The notes: generated by a model not told the origin, from the letters alone. Positions 21,741-34,330 are shown, numbered from the stretch's first letter. The stretch: 64,000 nucleotides of DNA from Chimonanthus salicifolius (GCA_013350335.1 CM023542.1:9554999-9618998), one strand, 5' to 3'. Numbers and translations: made by a program.

Positions 21741-24239
21741 TTAACCTTGTTTGAAGAGTATAATGACAGGTGGGTGGTAATTTGGTGAGGTGGTGAATGG
21801 TTAATAAATTTTTAAGTGTTAGATTTAGTTTAAAATATCATCAAATTTAAATAATTTAAAAGTCAGTATAACTCATTTACTTATTCCCCCATTTTTTATA
21901 ACTCTCCTCCAGAGAAGGATCACGATATCAGCTTTTTTTCTTTTAGGAAAATAGCATATTAGATCATCAAATAATCTATATAAATATGTCCGTAAATTAA
22001 TGAATTATTTTAAGCAATAGCGCAAAAGCCAGAGCCAGATTGGTAAGTATCACAAAATATCTTACTTTGGATAATAATGAGTTACTTTAAAAGATCTACT
22101 CTTGAAATGAAATATGATAAAATTCAATTTGAAAATAATCTTTAATTATAATTATAAAATCTAAAATTTCTAATTATCGGTGGAACCTGTGCTCTCAAAA
22201 TGAATTTATATTGAGTAGAAATCTAATTTAAAGAATGATTATGATATGAGTATCAGGAAAAAACAGAAAAAAGATAGACATCATAAAAATTAATCATCAG
22301 GTTTAGAACGAATCAGTTTGCAATGGATAATTTCTCATAGATTAGTTGCTAAATATTTATTTTATTATAAATCTAAATATTGTGAGTTTGATATTTAGGT
22401 TTGATAGACAATAGATGGTTGGTTCATAAAAAATAATTTATCAAATTTAAAAATGAATTCCAATTCAGAAAAATAAAATAAATGAGTTTGATAATAATGA
22501 AACATCTCACTTGAATTTGCAACAAAATTGAATATGCACTTATGCAGCAGGCTAAAATGACTGAAATATTAATAAAATAATAAAAACTCTAAATAGTTGA
22601 AAATAATAAAGTATAAATGAACCTCATGATCAAACCCTAAAACAACGAAAAGTATAAATGTTTGTCAAAAAAATGTAAAACTTTGGAAAGCATGTGTTCC
22701 ACTTGGTTTTACAAAAAAAAAAAAAAGAAATAGTTGGACCTAATTAATGCGGGTTAAGTTAGGCCCATCTCAGTTAAAATGGGCTTTGACACTATGAATA
22801 TTACATTTGCACAATCAGAAAAAAAGGCACAATATCTTTTAAATCTCTATTTCAAGTATTTATTTTACTTAATTTAAATCAGGTGGCTGATCACGTTTAA
22901 TGAGATTATTTTCTTTTAAATTTTCACATCAAAAATTATTCTTTTGATTTTGTAGACTCAATAAACCTATCTCATTATCAAATAACATGTAATTTAAATT
23001 TATTATATTATATCAGATTACCTATACAAATCATACTTTTCTTAATTTTTTTAAACCATTGATTTTAACGATAATATTATTATTATATTTAGATATGGAA
23101 AAAAATATTTTTTGTTTAAAATTTTATTTCAACTCATCAAATAAATTTTAATTAATAATTTATTAATATTATTTATAACATTTATATTAATGACATGAGT
23201 TTGATCGAATTTGATTGCAGTTCAATCAACCTTATATAATCCAACCTTCTATTTTTACGATTCAATTGACAATACAGCTTTAATAACACATATTTTATTT
23301 TTGTCAGAGATTGTTGGATCAATATGATAATTTGGTATGATCACGATTCGCTATTTTATTTTAAATTTAAGTAATTTCTTCAACCTACATAAACATATAA
23401 ATGAGTTTGATTAAGTCAAGCATTAATTAAAAGAAAAAAAAAAAAAAAACTTCTATTACCATTTACAGGCCCTCACTTGACCCTTAAAGCAGGCAGTTCT
23501 AATTATAATCTTGGCCCCAGTTAAGTCAAATTATCAAGTCAACATCATATCAGCAATTTTCAAAAATAAAATTTGTATTTATCCCTTTAATTTTATTGTC
23601 TTGTGAATATGAGGAATTAGAATTTGTAGTGTTGACGGCGCCTATCATCTCATACGAGAAATAGGCAAAATGGAGAGAGTTTTTTTTTGACAAGGTAATT
23701 TAAATGGAAACCGTCAACAAAAATTATTTTATTCAAACCCAAATTAGAGTGGTGGTTCCTTCTTACAACGTCACTTTTCAACAAAGAAAGGAATGGCAGA
23801 ATTACTATGGCTGCTTTTAGGTGAAGGATAGGGCTGCTTTTACAGAGATTACTCTTATAGGGGTTACCCTTGTGCCCTTATCTTGTTTGTTAATTATAGG
23901 GATAAAGTTAAAATTTATTTTGAGAGAAAAAAGTTCTTAAACAGGAGTAATCTGATATATTAACAATTTTAAGAGAATTAATAATTTTTTTTAAATCCAA
24001 ATAATATAAAAAAATAAAATAAAATTTTATGCAATATAATTATTAATAATATTCATCAATTAAAAATATTAAAAATATTTTTGCTCCATAGGTGCAAAGA
24101 GGGGATAAAGAGGGATAAAGAGAGGCAAGGATTTCCTTAAAACTCTTATACTCTAAAGGGTTTTGAAAAAGTGAGGGGGAGGGATAAAAATTTGAATTTT
24201 TACCTTCACCCCTCTATTATCAAATAAGGGTAACGAGGG
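21741..24239. other. AT-rich intergenic DNA, no gene seen
   Basis: Long A/T runs and no ORF with a recognisable domain. A GGGGATAAAGAGGGATAAAGA patch near 24097-24130 and an AGGGTAACGAGGGGTAAC patch next to the chromovirus insertion site show short-range repetition. No RNA gene is seen. Confidence 0.55.
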
Positions 24240-24244
24240 GTAAC

Positions 24245-25360
24245 TGAAGTAAGACAAGACAAAAGGTGACTCTAAATGCCTAAATGTGATTATATTGTAA
24301 TAAGAAACTAATAAGAGACTGAAATTAAAATTAATAATAACAATTAGAATAATAAAATCTACCACAAATTATAAGAAATTAAGAGAATTCAATGTAAATA
24401 ATTAAATCACAATCCCAAATCAAGTTATAGCTCAAAATAGAAGGCCTTTCAGAAGAAAGGGGCTTATCAGATCTTACGCGCACTTAGAACCACATCAAAT
24501 TAGGACTGAAACGGAATTTAAATGGGTTTAAAGGGACTAATGGCAATTTGGTAATTAAAGAAGGTGGGATAAGTTAACAGAGGGGTTTATAGTGATGTTG
24601 GAAAAGAGGCTGGAAAGTTATGGAGGTCACAAAAGTAGAATATGGGTTGCTGTAAAACTGATTGGACTTGGGGAGGCTTACGGAAACAAGGAAGAGATTT
24701 GGGAGTGGATGGCTAGAAATGAAGATAAAGTTGTGACGAAGGCTAAAGAAGGGGTCCAAAGGGTATGGGAAGGGTTCAAGAGGGATTATGGGTGTTGTTT
24801 GGGACTGTCTGGAAACTGTAGCAGTAGTAGGAGGGGTAAAAAAGGATGGATCTGGTCTATAGGAGGGCTGGCAGCAAGAAAGAAGGGGATTTGGAGAGGG
24901 GTGAAACAGTAATGGGATGGAAGGGCCTGTAACAGCAAGAACTGGGCTGGATTGGGTTCGTTTTGGGAAGGTGAAGGGATAGGTGATGGCTTACGGCAAC
25001 TAGATGTTGGGTTTGTATGGTCACGGGTAGAAAATAGAAAAAAAAAAAAAAGATGAAAAGGGAGAAGAAGATAGAGTACCTGAAGATCGGAGGAGGAGGG
25101 TTTCACGCCTAAATCAAGCTTTTTGCCAAAACCAAGCTTCTCGCCAAAACCAAGTCGAAACAAGGGATTTCCGTAAATCTCAAATTTTATTTCTTTGCAT
25201 CCTTCTATGCCCGAAGGGCTATAAAGCTTTATATAAAACTATCCCTTACTTAAAATAGAATAAAGCAGAAATTAAAAGATTACCCTTGCTTAAAATAAAA
25301 AAAAATAGAAAAATAGCGAGTGTAAAAAAAAAACAGCAGGGATGCAGATGCACTACATCA
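24245..25360 (-). repeat. 3' LTR of the chromovirus
   Basis: 1116 bp, matching 33213-34330 along its whole length. On the minus strand it begins TGATGTAGTGCATCTGCATC and ends in CTTACTTCA. A promoter-like TTTATATAAAGC on the minus strand near 25225-25240 is shared with the other LTR. A short extra copy of a GCCAAAACCAAG word distinguishes this LTR. The long ORFs on either strand here are not conserved proteins. Confidence 0.92.
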
Positions 25361-25372
25361 ATCCCTCCATCT
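25361..25372 (-). other. Polypurine tract of the chromovirus
   Basis: The minus strand reads AGATGGAGGGAT directly before the 3' LTR, which is where the plus-strand primer tract should be. Confidence 0.75.
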
Positions 25373-25496
25373 AAGAAAAACTAGACCTCGAGTTCAAATG
25401 GATGAGAATACACAAATATTCTCACGCACGTGTCTTCCCAATATAGGGTCTTCACAGTGCAAAACACGCACACGTGAGGTCCTCAATGTCATCCAG

Positions 25497-25811
25497 TCAG
25501 ATCATTGTCAAGCCAGAATGATGGAGCTGGAGCGGCCATCTTCCGTCGTCGCTGATAGACTCAGAAACCTGTTTTGTCATTGTTGTCACCTTTTGTCTCG
25601 TAGAAGAAGAAGACACCTCTGACGAAACAAAACTCTGATATCTCTCCAAAAGGTCTTGATCAAGTCGTTGTAGTTCACTATCTGTCAACCATGTGGCGTC
25701 TGTAATCGATCTGTTTTTCCACTTCACAAGATACTTTTGATAGCTTCCGGCACGTGTAGAAACAACTTCTTCATCCAAAATAAATTTTATCTTATCTCTC
25801 TTACGTGGCAA
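25497..25811 (-). pseudogene. Chromodomain at the end of chromovirus integrase
   Basis: Residues ILDEEVVSTRAGSYQKYLVK, WKNRSITDATWLTDSELQRL and DQDLLERYQSF match the chromodomain with its LVKW and W..E-like aromatic positions. Known: chromodomains fused to integrase guide chromovirus insertion towards marked chromatin. The segment is open, but it is out of frame with the integrase upstream, which ends near 25899. Confidence 0.82.
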
Positions 25812-25898
25812 GGAATGTAAAGTAGGTAAAGGCTGTGAAGGCTAGGAAGGTTCATGAAGTGGGTCAGGTAGGCCAATAGAATGGTTAAGGGATTGATG

Positions 25899-27159
25899 TC
25901 ATGATGGGCTTACAGGTATAGCTGTTGGACCTTGGAAAGGGACTAAATCTTCCACATTGAAAGTAGGACTAATACCCATATCAGATGGTAGGTCTACAAT
26001 GTATGCATTGGATCCAATGCATCTCAAATTTTTGAAAGGCCATGCACTACGAGCATGTAACTTTTTCACAGTTCCTTGTGGGAACCACTTAGGTCTAATA
26101 CGGATCATTACATATTCACCCACATTAAATTCCTTGAATCTACAATGAGTCTCTGCAGCAGATTTATACACTTCATTGCTCATATTAATCCTTCTTTTAA
26201 TTTTAGCATGCAATTCATGTATGCGATATGCAAATGATGATGCAGACTCAGATGGCTTATGTGACATAGACATGGGAATGAGATATATAGGGTTCCTAGG
26301 CTTATAACCATGCATGACTTCAAAGGGACTCATACTTATAGATCTATTGACCGAACTATTATACACGAACTCAGCAATCGGTAGAACAACATCCCACGTT
26401 CGCATATTCTCACCAACCAAACAACGCAACATATTTCCTAGGCTACGATTAACTACCTCAGTCTGATCATCAGTCTAAGGAAGATACGGAAACGAAAACT
26501 ATAACCTATTACCCACCATGTGCCATAAGGTTTTTCAAAAATAACTCATGAACCTAACATCCTTATCTGATACAATCGTCTTTGGTAACCCATAAAGTCT
26601 CACTATTTCTCCGAAAAAATATCTTGGCAATGTTAGAAGCATCGAAGGTTTTAAAGCATGGAAGAAAATGAGCCATTTTAGAAAAAAGGTTCACAACCAC
26701 CAGAATGGAATCGTACTACTTAATAGTCTTTGGAAATCCAAGTACGAAGTCCATACTGATATCCTGCCAAGGGACATGGAGAACTGGCAAAGGCGTATAC
26801 ATTCCTGTGTTTTGCTTCCTTTGCTTTCCCAGTTGGCAAGTTCGACATTGCCCAATGATTTTAGCCACATCTCTCTTGAGACTAAGCCAATAAAACCTAT
26901 CTTCAACCAAGGCAATCGTTTTGTCTCTCCCAAAATATCCGGCCATACCTCCAGCATGTAACTCCCAAACAAGAAAATCACGCAAGGTAGTTCGGGGAAT
27001 GCAGAGTTTATTTCCTTTAAACAATAAATTATAAACCATAAGAAACTCTTTATTACTCCTTTCTTGGTCACTCAAGAGTGAAGCATATAACTCTCCAAAA
27101 TCCGGACATGTGGGGTATTCATCATTCAATTGTTCAAACCCGGTCACCTCTACACTCAT
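25899..27159 (-). pseudogene. Chromovirus integrase, broken
   Basis: The N-terminal zinc-binding part at 26716-27159 has WELHAGGMAGYFGRDKT and CRTCQLGK. The second histidine of the HHCC site is a tyrosine here (GYFG where GHFG is usual). The first catalytic Asp is in ISMDFVLGFPK. After frameshifts near 26440-26700, TDDQTEVVNRSLGNMLRCL supplies the catalytic Glu, and 25899-26432 continues with LPIAEFVYNSSVNRS and the C-terminal part (FNVGEYVMIRIRP, FNVEDLVPF). The active-site residues are mostly visible but the frame is broken. Confidence 0.85.
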
Positions 27160-27167
27160 GGAGTGTA

Positions 27168-27833
27168 TTAGTACAATCCTACAACTAATGCATCAGCTAG
27201 CTTGTTCTCAATCCCGGCCTTGAGTTTCAACACAAAAGTGTATTCTTGAAAAAGTTGAACCCACTTGGCATGTCTTGAGTTTAACTTATTCTGGAAATTG
27301 AGATATCTCAAGGCCTCATGGTCTGAGAACAAAACGAATTCGTGTGCTAAAAGGTAGTGTCTCCAATGACGGAGTGCTTGCCTAACCGCATATAACTCTT
27401 TATCATAGGTGGAATATCGTTGTTCGGCTTTATTCAACTTCTCACTAAAGTAAGCAACAAGATGTCCTTCCTGACTTAGGACTCCACCTATACCAACACC
27501 AGATGCATCACACGCAACTTCAAAGACCTTGGAGAAGTCTGGTAGTCGCATGACAGGAGCTTCGACCATACGAGTTTTGATCTCTTGGAAAACTCTCGAG
27601 GCTGTTTTAGTCCATTGAAACTCCCCTTTTTTAATGCAATCCGTGATGGGAGCCGTGATTGAACTAAACCCTTGAACAAACTGCCTATAGAAGGTAGCTA
27701 AGCCGTGAAAGTTTCGCACCTCATGTATATTCCGCAGTTTGGGCCAACTTACTATGACATTGATCTTTTCTAGGTCCGCTGACATACCTTTAGATGAAAC
27801 CACAAACCCTAAGAAAATAACCCTATTAGACAT
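27168..27833 (-). pseudogene. Chromovirus RT thumb and RNase H
   Basis: An open 221-residue stretch: VIFLGFVVSSKGMSADLEKI, NFHGLATFYRQFVQGFSSIT, then RNase H with VACDASGVGIGGVLSQEGHL, STYDKELYAVRQALRHWRHY, LFSDHEALRYL and ENKLADAL. The Asp and Glu positions of RNase H are present. It is the best-preserved part of pol. Confidence 0.88.
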
Positions 27834-28585
27834 GAATGTGCATTTCTTCAGGTTTCCTTATAATTTTTCAGTCCAAAGAACCTCACAGACTAACCTCAAA
27901 TGCTGCAAGTGTTGTTCCTAAGAGGTACTATAGATAAGAATGTCATCAAAATATACCACCAAAAATTTATCCATAAAAGGTCTCAACACTTGAGTCATCA
28001 CCTGCATAAATGTACTTAGAGCGTTGGTCAAACCAAAAGGCATAACCATCTACTCATATAGACCATCCTTTGTTTTGAAGGCTGTCTTCCATTCATCTCC
28101 AGGTCTGGTGTGGATTTGATGATATCTACTCTTGAGGTCAATTTTCGAAAAGATAGTAGCACGGGCCATCATGTCAAGCATGTCAACAAGATGTGGGATT
28201 GGAAACCTATACTTGACAGTGATCTTATTAATAGCCCTCTATCAATACACATGCGCCAGGTGTCGTCTTTCTTGGGTGTCAGGAGGGTTGGCACAGCGCA
28301 CGGGCTTAAACTCTCCTTGATGAATCCCTTTTATAGAAGTTCATCCACTTAACGCTTTAACTCTTCATGCTCCTTAGGGTTCATCCTATAATGAGGCAGA
28401 TTTGGCAAAGTCGCCCTAGAGATAAGATCTATGGCATATTGTATGTCCCTCACGGGAGGCAGTTCATTTGGCAAATCAAATGGGAATTCATCTTGAAATT
28501 TCTTAAAGATCGGAACTACAACATCCGGCAACTCAATACCAACCTCAGGAGAGGTCTCTCTCGACACTAGGGCATACATAACCAA
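27834..28585 (-). pseudogene. Chromovirus reverse transcriptase core, broken
   Basis: It starts with PVRDIQYAIDLISRATLPNL and RMNPKEHEELKR. After a stop near 28349 come [17 protein letters not shown], then [13 protein letters not shown] and, near 27930-27965, [12 protein letters not shown], the YxDD-type active site. At least five stops or frameshifts separate these, so it is non-functional. Confidence 0.85.
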
Positions 28586-28689
28586 AGTTTCACTAGTCTT
28601 TCTTTCGAATTCTTTAGCAGCGATTATATGTAAAGACTTGGATTGGATCTTTGATGGGGTTTTCAGTTTGTCCTCTTTGTATTATCCTG

Positions 28690-29070
28690 TTTTGAGTGAG
28701 GGGGCCTAGGTTGCATAGGGATGAATTTGATCTTCCTACCATTACGTTCAAAGCTACATGTATTTGCTTAACCGAACAGTATCACATCATGATCAAACAA
28801 TCAAGGACGATTTAAAATAATGTGTCCTACGCCCATAGGGATCACATCACACCACACAGTGCCCTAATAGGTGAGGATCTAAATGGGTACGGGGCACCGT
28901 TGAGTGGTCAGGATTGACCTGTCATTGACCCACGCAACTCGATGTGGATTAGGATGAGGTTCAGACTTCAAACCCAATCAAGCAACCGTGCTAGTGGATA
29001 CGACAATTAGTTTGCAAGATTTCCCAACGCACTTAATATAAGTGTGGAAAATGGTTGTACGCTTCCAATC
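28690..29070 (-). pseudogene. Chromovirus aspartic protease region
   Basis: Translated with frame changes, the minus strand gives GKSCKLIV, LGLKSEPHPNPHRVAWVND, VWCDVIPMGVGHIIL and RPWLFDHDVILFG. The last two are the usual C-terminal protease landmarks of plant gypsy elements. The D(S/T)G active-site motif expected after CKLIV is not recognisable, so it looks lost. Confidence 0.65.
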
Positions 29071-29099
29071 TTCTAAGGGTTGAAATCGAGCAAAAACAC

Positions 29100-29783
29100 A
29101 TCTAACTACTGTAAAAATGTCTGCATCGATCTCCTCATCAAGTTCCTCATCACTCGAAGGATATTCACCCTAAAATTGAGCTTATATGCCATTTTCACGG
29201 GCAATCTCTTCAATGGATGGTTATCCCAACAAAAGGATTCTTTCCTGGTTCTTGGTCTTAGTAGGACATTCACAATCGAAATGCTTATATCCCTGACAGT
29301 AGTAACACTGAGGATCATTTCTAGAAGACCTCGTACCAGAAGTTTCCTTAAAACTTGCATCTTTGTTCTTGGATGGAGTACTTGTGGCTTGTTTGGGTTG
29401 ACTTATCGTATTCTGTCGAGATCCTTGCGGATTAGGCTTAGAATTGGCACCCCGAGAGTCAAATTGCTTTCAAGGATTCGGCTTAAAGTAACCTTCTAAA
29501 TCTTGGATTATTTGGTAAGTTTCGTCTAAAGTTTCCACTCCATATAAGATAAGTCACGCTGGAACTCATGACGAAGACCTACTGTAAACCTAGAAAGGGT
29601 TTGGCTGGGGTCCTCATCCAACTGGCATCTCATAAGGAATTCATCAAACTTCTCAATGTACTCATCAATGGTCTGGTTGCCCTGACGTAGAGTTTCATTG
29701 GTCAATGAGTCTTTGCTTGTATCTGAGAGGGATATACTTTTCCTTCAAATATTCTTTTATCTCATCCCAATGCAAATTGAGGG
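29100..29783 (-). pseudogene. Chromovirus gag, C-terminal part with zinc knuckle
   Basis: The minus strand reads CYYCQGYKHFDCEC near 29265-29308, an exact C-x2-C-x4-H-x4-C knuckle. Upstream, near 29600-29783, it encodes the middle of gag, including HWDEIKEYLKEKYIP. The frame is interrupted. The N-terminal part continues on the far side of the solo LTR at 32652-32956. Confidence 0.78.
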
Positions 29784-31639
29784 TGCAACACCCCGTCCTG
29801 CTACGGGTGTGTTATCTCTGAAATATCTCAAATCAACACGAAGAACGGATATCGAGTGTATATATATATATATATATATATATTTAAATGAAGAAATTAT
29901 CTCCCATTTAACAAACTGCAAGACCATAATGCTAAAAGACATAACAAACAACCACAAACTGACCAAATATAGTCGTACTGTCATCCGAAATAAACATCAT
30001 ACAAAAAATTCATACCAAACAAGGACTTTTAAACTAAATATATGCATGATAATAAAATCTCTAACTAGTATTACTCCTCCCCGGGCGTCTGCTCAAGGGA
30101 TCTGCTTGCTCATCCGCAATCAGAGTACCTGAAAGGTAAGGGGTGAGCTAACCAACCCAGTGAAAAGATAATGCATATCACATGTCAACAACATAAATAG
30201 ATGTCATATGTATGAATGCAAGAATATCATAATAACCGGGGTTCTCATATGTATGTGATCCAACTACACCACCAACCAAAAATCCACCGACCAAATCCGA
30301 GACATCATCTCGGCAGCTCACATCGGGTCATTCAACAAACTCCAGTCTCCCTATCAATGCAAACGGGAGATCACACAATACACAACCGCAACGGGGAAAT
30401 CCGCATCCCCTATGGGGTATCAACTGCAGGAGCATAACGGGGAAGCCAATCTCAACGGCAGACACCTCAACCGTCTGAACGCAACAGAAAAAACCTCATC
30501 CCCTATAGGGGTCACGACTTCCGGAGCGTAACGGGGAAGTCCTCCCAACAACCAAGCTCATCTCATCATCATGAATGTATACACATAAACAAATCCTCCC
30601 ATGCATGTGCATGGTATCATGATCATGTATGACAACACAAACATGTTCTAACATGATACCAATATCAACAACATGCCTCATCATGCAGTCAATGACACAT
30701 AACAGTGCTTAGACGCATACTTCTATATCCAACATGTGATTACATTTGCATCTTATGCGTAAACAAGCAATGCATCACAATATCTTCCAAATATCGTGTT
30801 CAACACCTATCTAACAATTGTCTTATTCAACATAATATCATATATGTGTTATGATTAATCATAAACATGTTTTCAACAATTTTTAAGCATCAATAATCAT
30901 TCATTCAATCAGAATTTTTCCATTAATCGCATATAATTGACATGGGTGAACCCGAACGGATCCCTTGCTACATATTCATTTCAATGGTTCCCTTACCGAG
31001 TGACTTAATAAACGAAAGGTCTCATTCAGGTCACTCAATGTCGAAGGTTATAGGTTAAAAATGCGAATGCATGCTAAAACAGTGATAAATCCCCTCACTT
31101 GTGTGTGTCCTTTTAAAATCGAAGTGATAAAATAGGCTGCAGGGTTGAAAGAAGTGATGCACGAGCTACCGGGCCTGAGAAACTGGGGCAAATCTACAAA
31201 AACTAAGACGATCCTGCAAAACTGGGTTGATCCCATAAATCCGACCAAAAACAAGTTAGAAACAATCAAAGAACGATCCAAAATGGGCTGGAAAAGCTTC
31301 AGAAGGGATCCCAAAACAAACTAGAAGCAGCCCAAAACTGGGCCTGGAACGGGCCTGGGTCGGACCTGGGCCGGCTTGAAAGTGGGTCGGGCTATTGAGC
31401 TGGGCTGCTGGATTGGGCCTTGGTTGCACTAAATTGGGCTTAGAGCTGGGCCAACATCAAGTTGGGTCAGACCGTTGGGCTGAAACTGTAGTTAGGCCGA
31501 GCTAACCAAAGAGATGGGCCGGGTATGAGTTGGACCACAACGAACTGAGCCTGATTTGCTGGGTTTGGCTCAGAAATCACACACTCAGTCCAACTGAGTC
31601 AGATGAGTTGCTCAACTCGACTCGACTCAGTTGGGTCAA

Positions 31640-32060
31640 AAGATTAGGGTTTCAAGAAAGATAAGTGGAGAGGAAGAAAAGAAGAAGAAAGGAACCTATG
31701 GTGGTGGCGGCGGCTGCTGAGATTAAGGTTTCGGATGGGTGCTGAGGGAGGGAAAATAGAGAATGAACTGAGATAAGAGAGAGGAGAGTGAGAGAAGAAA
31801 GAAAAGAGAGGGGGGGGGGGGGGGGGGGCGCGGAAGAGATGAAGAGGAGATGAGAGGAAGGAGGGCCGAAATAAGGATACAGAGGAGGAGGTGGCGACAC
31901 AAAAGGGGGATAGGATAGGGTTTCGAATGGAGTGGGAAATGAGGAAGGTGAGGAGGCGGCGACTGGAAGAGGGATTAGGGGCGGCAGCGGCTGCAAGGGA
32001 TTTAGGGTTTTTGGACTTAGGAGGAGAGGGATTGGAGAGAAGATAAATGAGAGGATGGAG
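31640..32060. repeat. Purine-rich tract with a 19-base G run
   Basis: Several hundred bases of GA-rich sequence on the plus strand, with an unbroken run of 19 G at 31810-31828 next to CGCGG. Such runs can fold as quadruplexes and are prone to sequencing error. The length of the run should not be trusted. Confidence 0.85.
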
Positions 32061-32148
32061 GCTAGGGTTTTGCAAAAAAAAGGAAAGTAAAGGAGAAAGA
32101 GAATATTTATATGAGTGACTTAGGGTTAAAATTAAGATTTGGGTTTTC

Positions 32149-32153
<5 letters not shown>

Positions 32154-32215
<62 letters not shown>
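32154..32215. repeat. (AT)n microsatellite, about 62 bp
   Basis: A pure TA run inside the solo LTR. It is the longest microsatellite in the window and its exact length is uncertain in any assembly. Shorter TA runs of this kind lie at 29859-29883, 49079-49112 and 54356-54375. Confidence 0.95.
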
Positions 32216-32218
<3 letters not shown>

Positions 32219-32651
32219 AAAGAGTTTTAATTACGAACAAAAAATAAAATAAAATAAAAATCGAAACCCACAATATTTTGTATCATCGAATTTATTTCAT
32301 TTGTTAATATTACTATTATTAATATTATTATCTTTAAACCTTGAATGTGTTAAATCAAATTTTCAAAAAGAAGAGCCTTTGCATTTTCAAGAAAAAGAAT
32401 TGAAAATCCAAAAAATCAAACGTCAAACGTTGGGACAGAAAAATGTGTGATTTCCAAATATTTTTCTTTGGACAAAATATATAATAATTCAGAATTATAA
32501 AATTACTCTTCGAGTCTCCGTACTCGAAAACAGGTAAACTAGGGCCCGCCTCAGGACCCACACTCTCCCAATGCCACCAAAGTCCTGTAACAGCTCAGAG
32601 ATCCGAAAGTCTCCTAAAAAGAATCGAGAATTTTCGAAACGAGTCATTACA

Positions 32652-32956
32652 GAGGGGTTCAACTCCTTGCCTCCGGTGTTTATGTTCCACTGTGGTTCAG
32701 AAAAGCCAAGCTTGTCCCACCAACTTCATTTTGACAAAACGGATCCTACGAGCTTCCAACATATCATGCCACTCAAAGTAGAGATCCATGTCTGACCCAT
32801 TCTCCTCATTCCTAGGGGTTCAAGGGCTTCAATCCGGTTTCTCAAGTCAGTCATGTCAGTACCTAAGGTATCTTGACCTCTCTTAAGGTCAGTGAGTCGT
32901 GCATCTAATTGGGCAAAGGCCTGAGTAAACCAAACTGGGGTTTGATCTCCTGACAT
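32652..32956 (-). pseudogene. Chromovirus gag, N-terminal part
   Basis: It starts MSGDQTPVWFTQAFAQLD, a coiled-coil-like stretch (LTDLKRGQDTLG, LRNRIEAL), then in a shifted frame YFEWHDMLEARRIRFVKMKL and VGQAW, typical gag wording. A stop follows soon after. The reading then continues at 29783, beyond the inserted solo LTR. Confidence 0.78.
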
Positions 32957-33196
32957 TTCACTGGATGGTTCAGACTCTTTCTAATAGGTAACTCCACTCT
33001 TAGTGGTCATGCACGAGTACACGCACTAGTGTTCCCCTAGACTCACAAATATAGGGATAAATTCTGACTATGCTATGACCTAAGTCTATATGCAATGAAT
33101 GAAATTTTTTTCTTTTTTTAAAATAATAAAGAATGCAATTTTTTTTTTTTTAAATAAGATGCAACCTAAGATCGTGGGTGTTTACAACTCAACCTT

Positions 33197-33208
33197 GCTC
33201 TGATACCA
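33197..33208 (-). other. Primer-binding site, initiator-Met tRNA type
   Basis: The minus strand reads TGGTATCAGAGC a few bases after the 5' LTR ends (33213). This is the standard primer site complementary to the 3' end of initiator Met tRNA and fixes the element's direction. Confidence 0.93.
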
Positions 33209-33212
33209 AATT

Positions 33213-34330
33213 TGACACAAGACGAGACAAAAGGTGACCCTAAATGCCTAAATGTGATTATGTTGTAACAAGAAACTAATAAGAAGCTGAAATTAAAATT
33301 AAAATTAATAATAACAATTAGAATAATAAAATCTATCACAAATAATCAAGAAATTAAGAGAATTCAATGTAAATAATTAAATCACAATCCAAATCAAGTT
33401 ATAGCTCAAAATAGAAGGCCTTTCAGAAGAAATGGGCTTATCAGATCTTACGCGCACTTATAACCACATCAAATTAGGACTGAAATGGAATTTAAATGGG
33501 TTTAAAGGGATTAATGGCAATTTGGTAATTAAAGAAGGTGGGATAAGTTAACAGAGGGGTTTACGGTGATGTTGAAAAAGAGGCTGGGAAGTTACGGAGG
33601 TCATAAAAGTGAATATGGGTTGTGGCAAAACTGATTGGACTTGGGGAGGCTTACGGAAACAAGGAAGAGATTTGGGAGTGGATGGCGATGGCTGGAAAGG
33701 AAGATAAAGGGGTGGCGAAGGTTAAGGGAGGGGTCCAAAGGGTATGGAAAGTGTTCAATAGGGATTATGGGTGTTGTTTGGGCCTATCTAGAAACTGTAG
33801 CAGCAGTAGGAGGGGTAAAAAAGGATGGATCTGGTCTATAGGAGGGCTGGCAGCAAAAAGGAAGGGGATTTGGAGAGGGGCGAAACAGTATTGAGATGGA
33901 AGAGCCTGTAACAGCAAGAACTAGGCTGGATTGGGTTCGTTTTGGGAAGGTAAAGGGATAGGTGATGGCTTACGGCAACTAGATGTTGGGTTTGTATGGT
34001 CACGGGTAGAAAATAGAAAAAAAAAAAAGGAAAATGGAGAGGATGAATGAAGAGAGAAGAGAAGAAGATGGAGTACCTGAAAATCGGAGGAGGAGGGCTT
34101 CTTGCCAAAACCAAGTCGGAACAAGGGATTTCCGTAAATCTCAAATTTTATTTCTTTGCATCCTTCCATGCCCAAAGGGCTACAAGACTTTATATAAAAC
34201 TATCCCTTACTTAAAATAGAATAAAGCAGAAATTACAAGATTACCCTTGCTTAAAATAAAATAAAATAAAACAGGAAAATAGCAAGTAAAAAAAAAAAAA
34301 AAACAGTAGGGATGCAGATGCACTGCATCA
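33213..34330 (-). repeat. 5' LTR of the chromovirus
   Basis: 1118 bp. On the minus strand it begins TGATGCAGTGCATCTGCATC and ends GTCTTGTGTCA. The same internal landmarks as the 3' LTR are present, including TTTATATAAAG near 34190. The many substitutions between the two LTRs show that the insertion is not recent. A computed LTR distance would date it. Confidence 0.93.

Larger units (their letters stand above)
29784..32651 (-). mobile_element. Solo LTR inserted in the chromovirus gag
   Basis: 2868 bp flanked by a perfect 5-bp duplication GAGGG (29779-29783, 32652-32656). On the minus strand it starts TGTAATGACTCG and ends GACGGGGTGTTGCA. When it is removed, gag reads on across the junction. 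It is homologous in reverse to 2107-3782. Inside, in its own direction, are an (AT)n run, a pyrimidine-rich tract, a GGCCCA array and repeated ACTTCCCCGTTACGCTCCGG words. ORFs such as 31644-32075 (proline-rich) come from the simple tracts and are not genes. There is one LTR only and no internal region: the usual product of LTR-LTR recombination. Confidence 0.85.
24245..34330 (-). mobile_element. Chromovirus (Ty3/gypsy), full-length but decayed
   Basis: It is bounded by LTRs at 24245-25360 and 33213-34330 and a perfect 5-bp duplication GTAAC (24240-24244, 34331-34335). Reading leftward: 5' LTR, initiator-Met primer site, gag with a zinc knuckle, protease, RT, RNase H, integrase, chromodomain, polypurine tract and 3' LTR. 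This order with a chromodomain defines a chromovirus. I do not assign a clade. Stops and frameshifts break RT and parts of gag and IN, so it cannot make its proteins. A solo LTR at 29784-32651 splits gag. Without that insert the element is about 7.2 kb. Confidence 0.93.

Noticed and set aside
31644..32075. Proline- and serine-rich ORFs of 114 to 143 residues
   Set aside because: They come from the purine-rich tract with the G run inside a solo LTR. Composition explains them.
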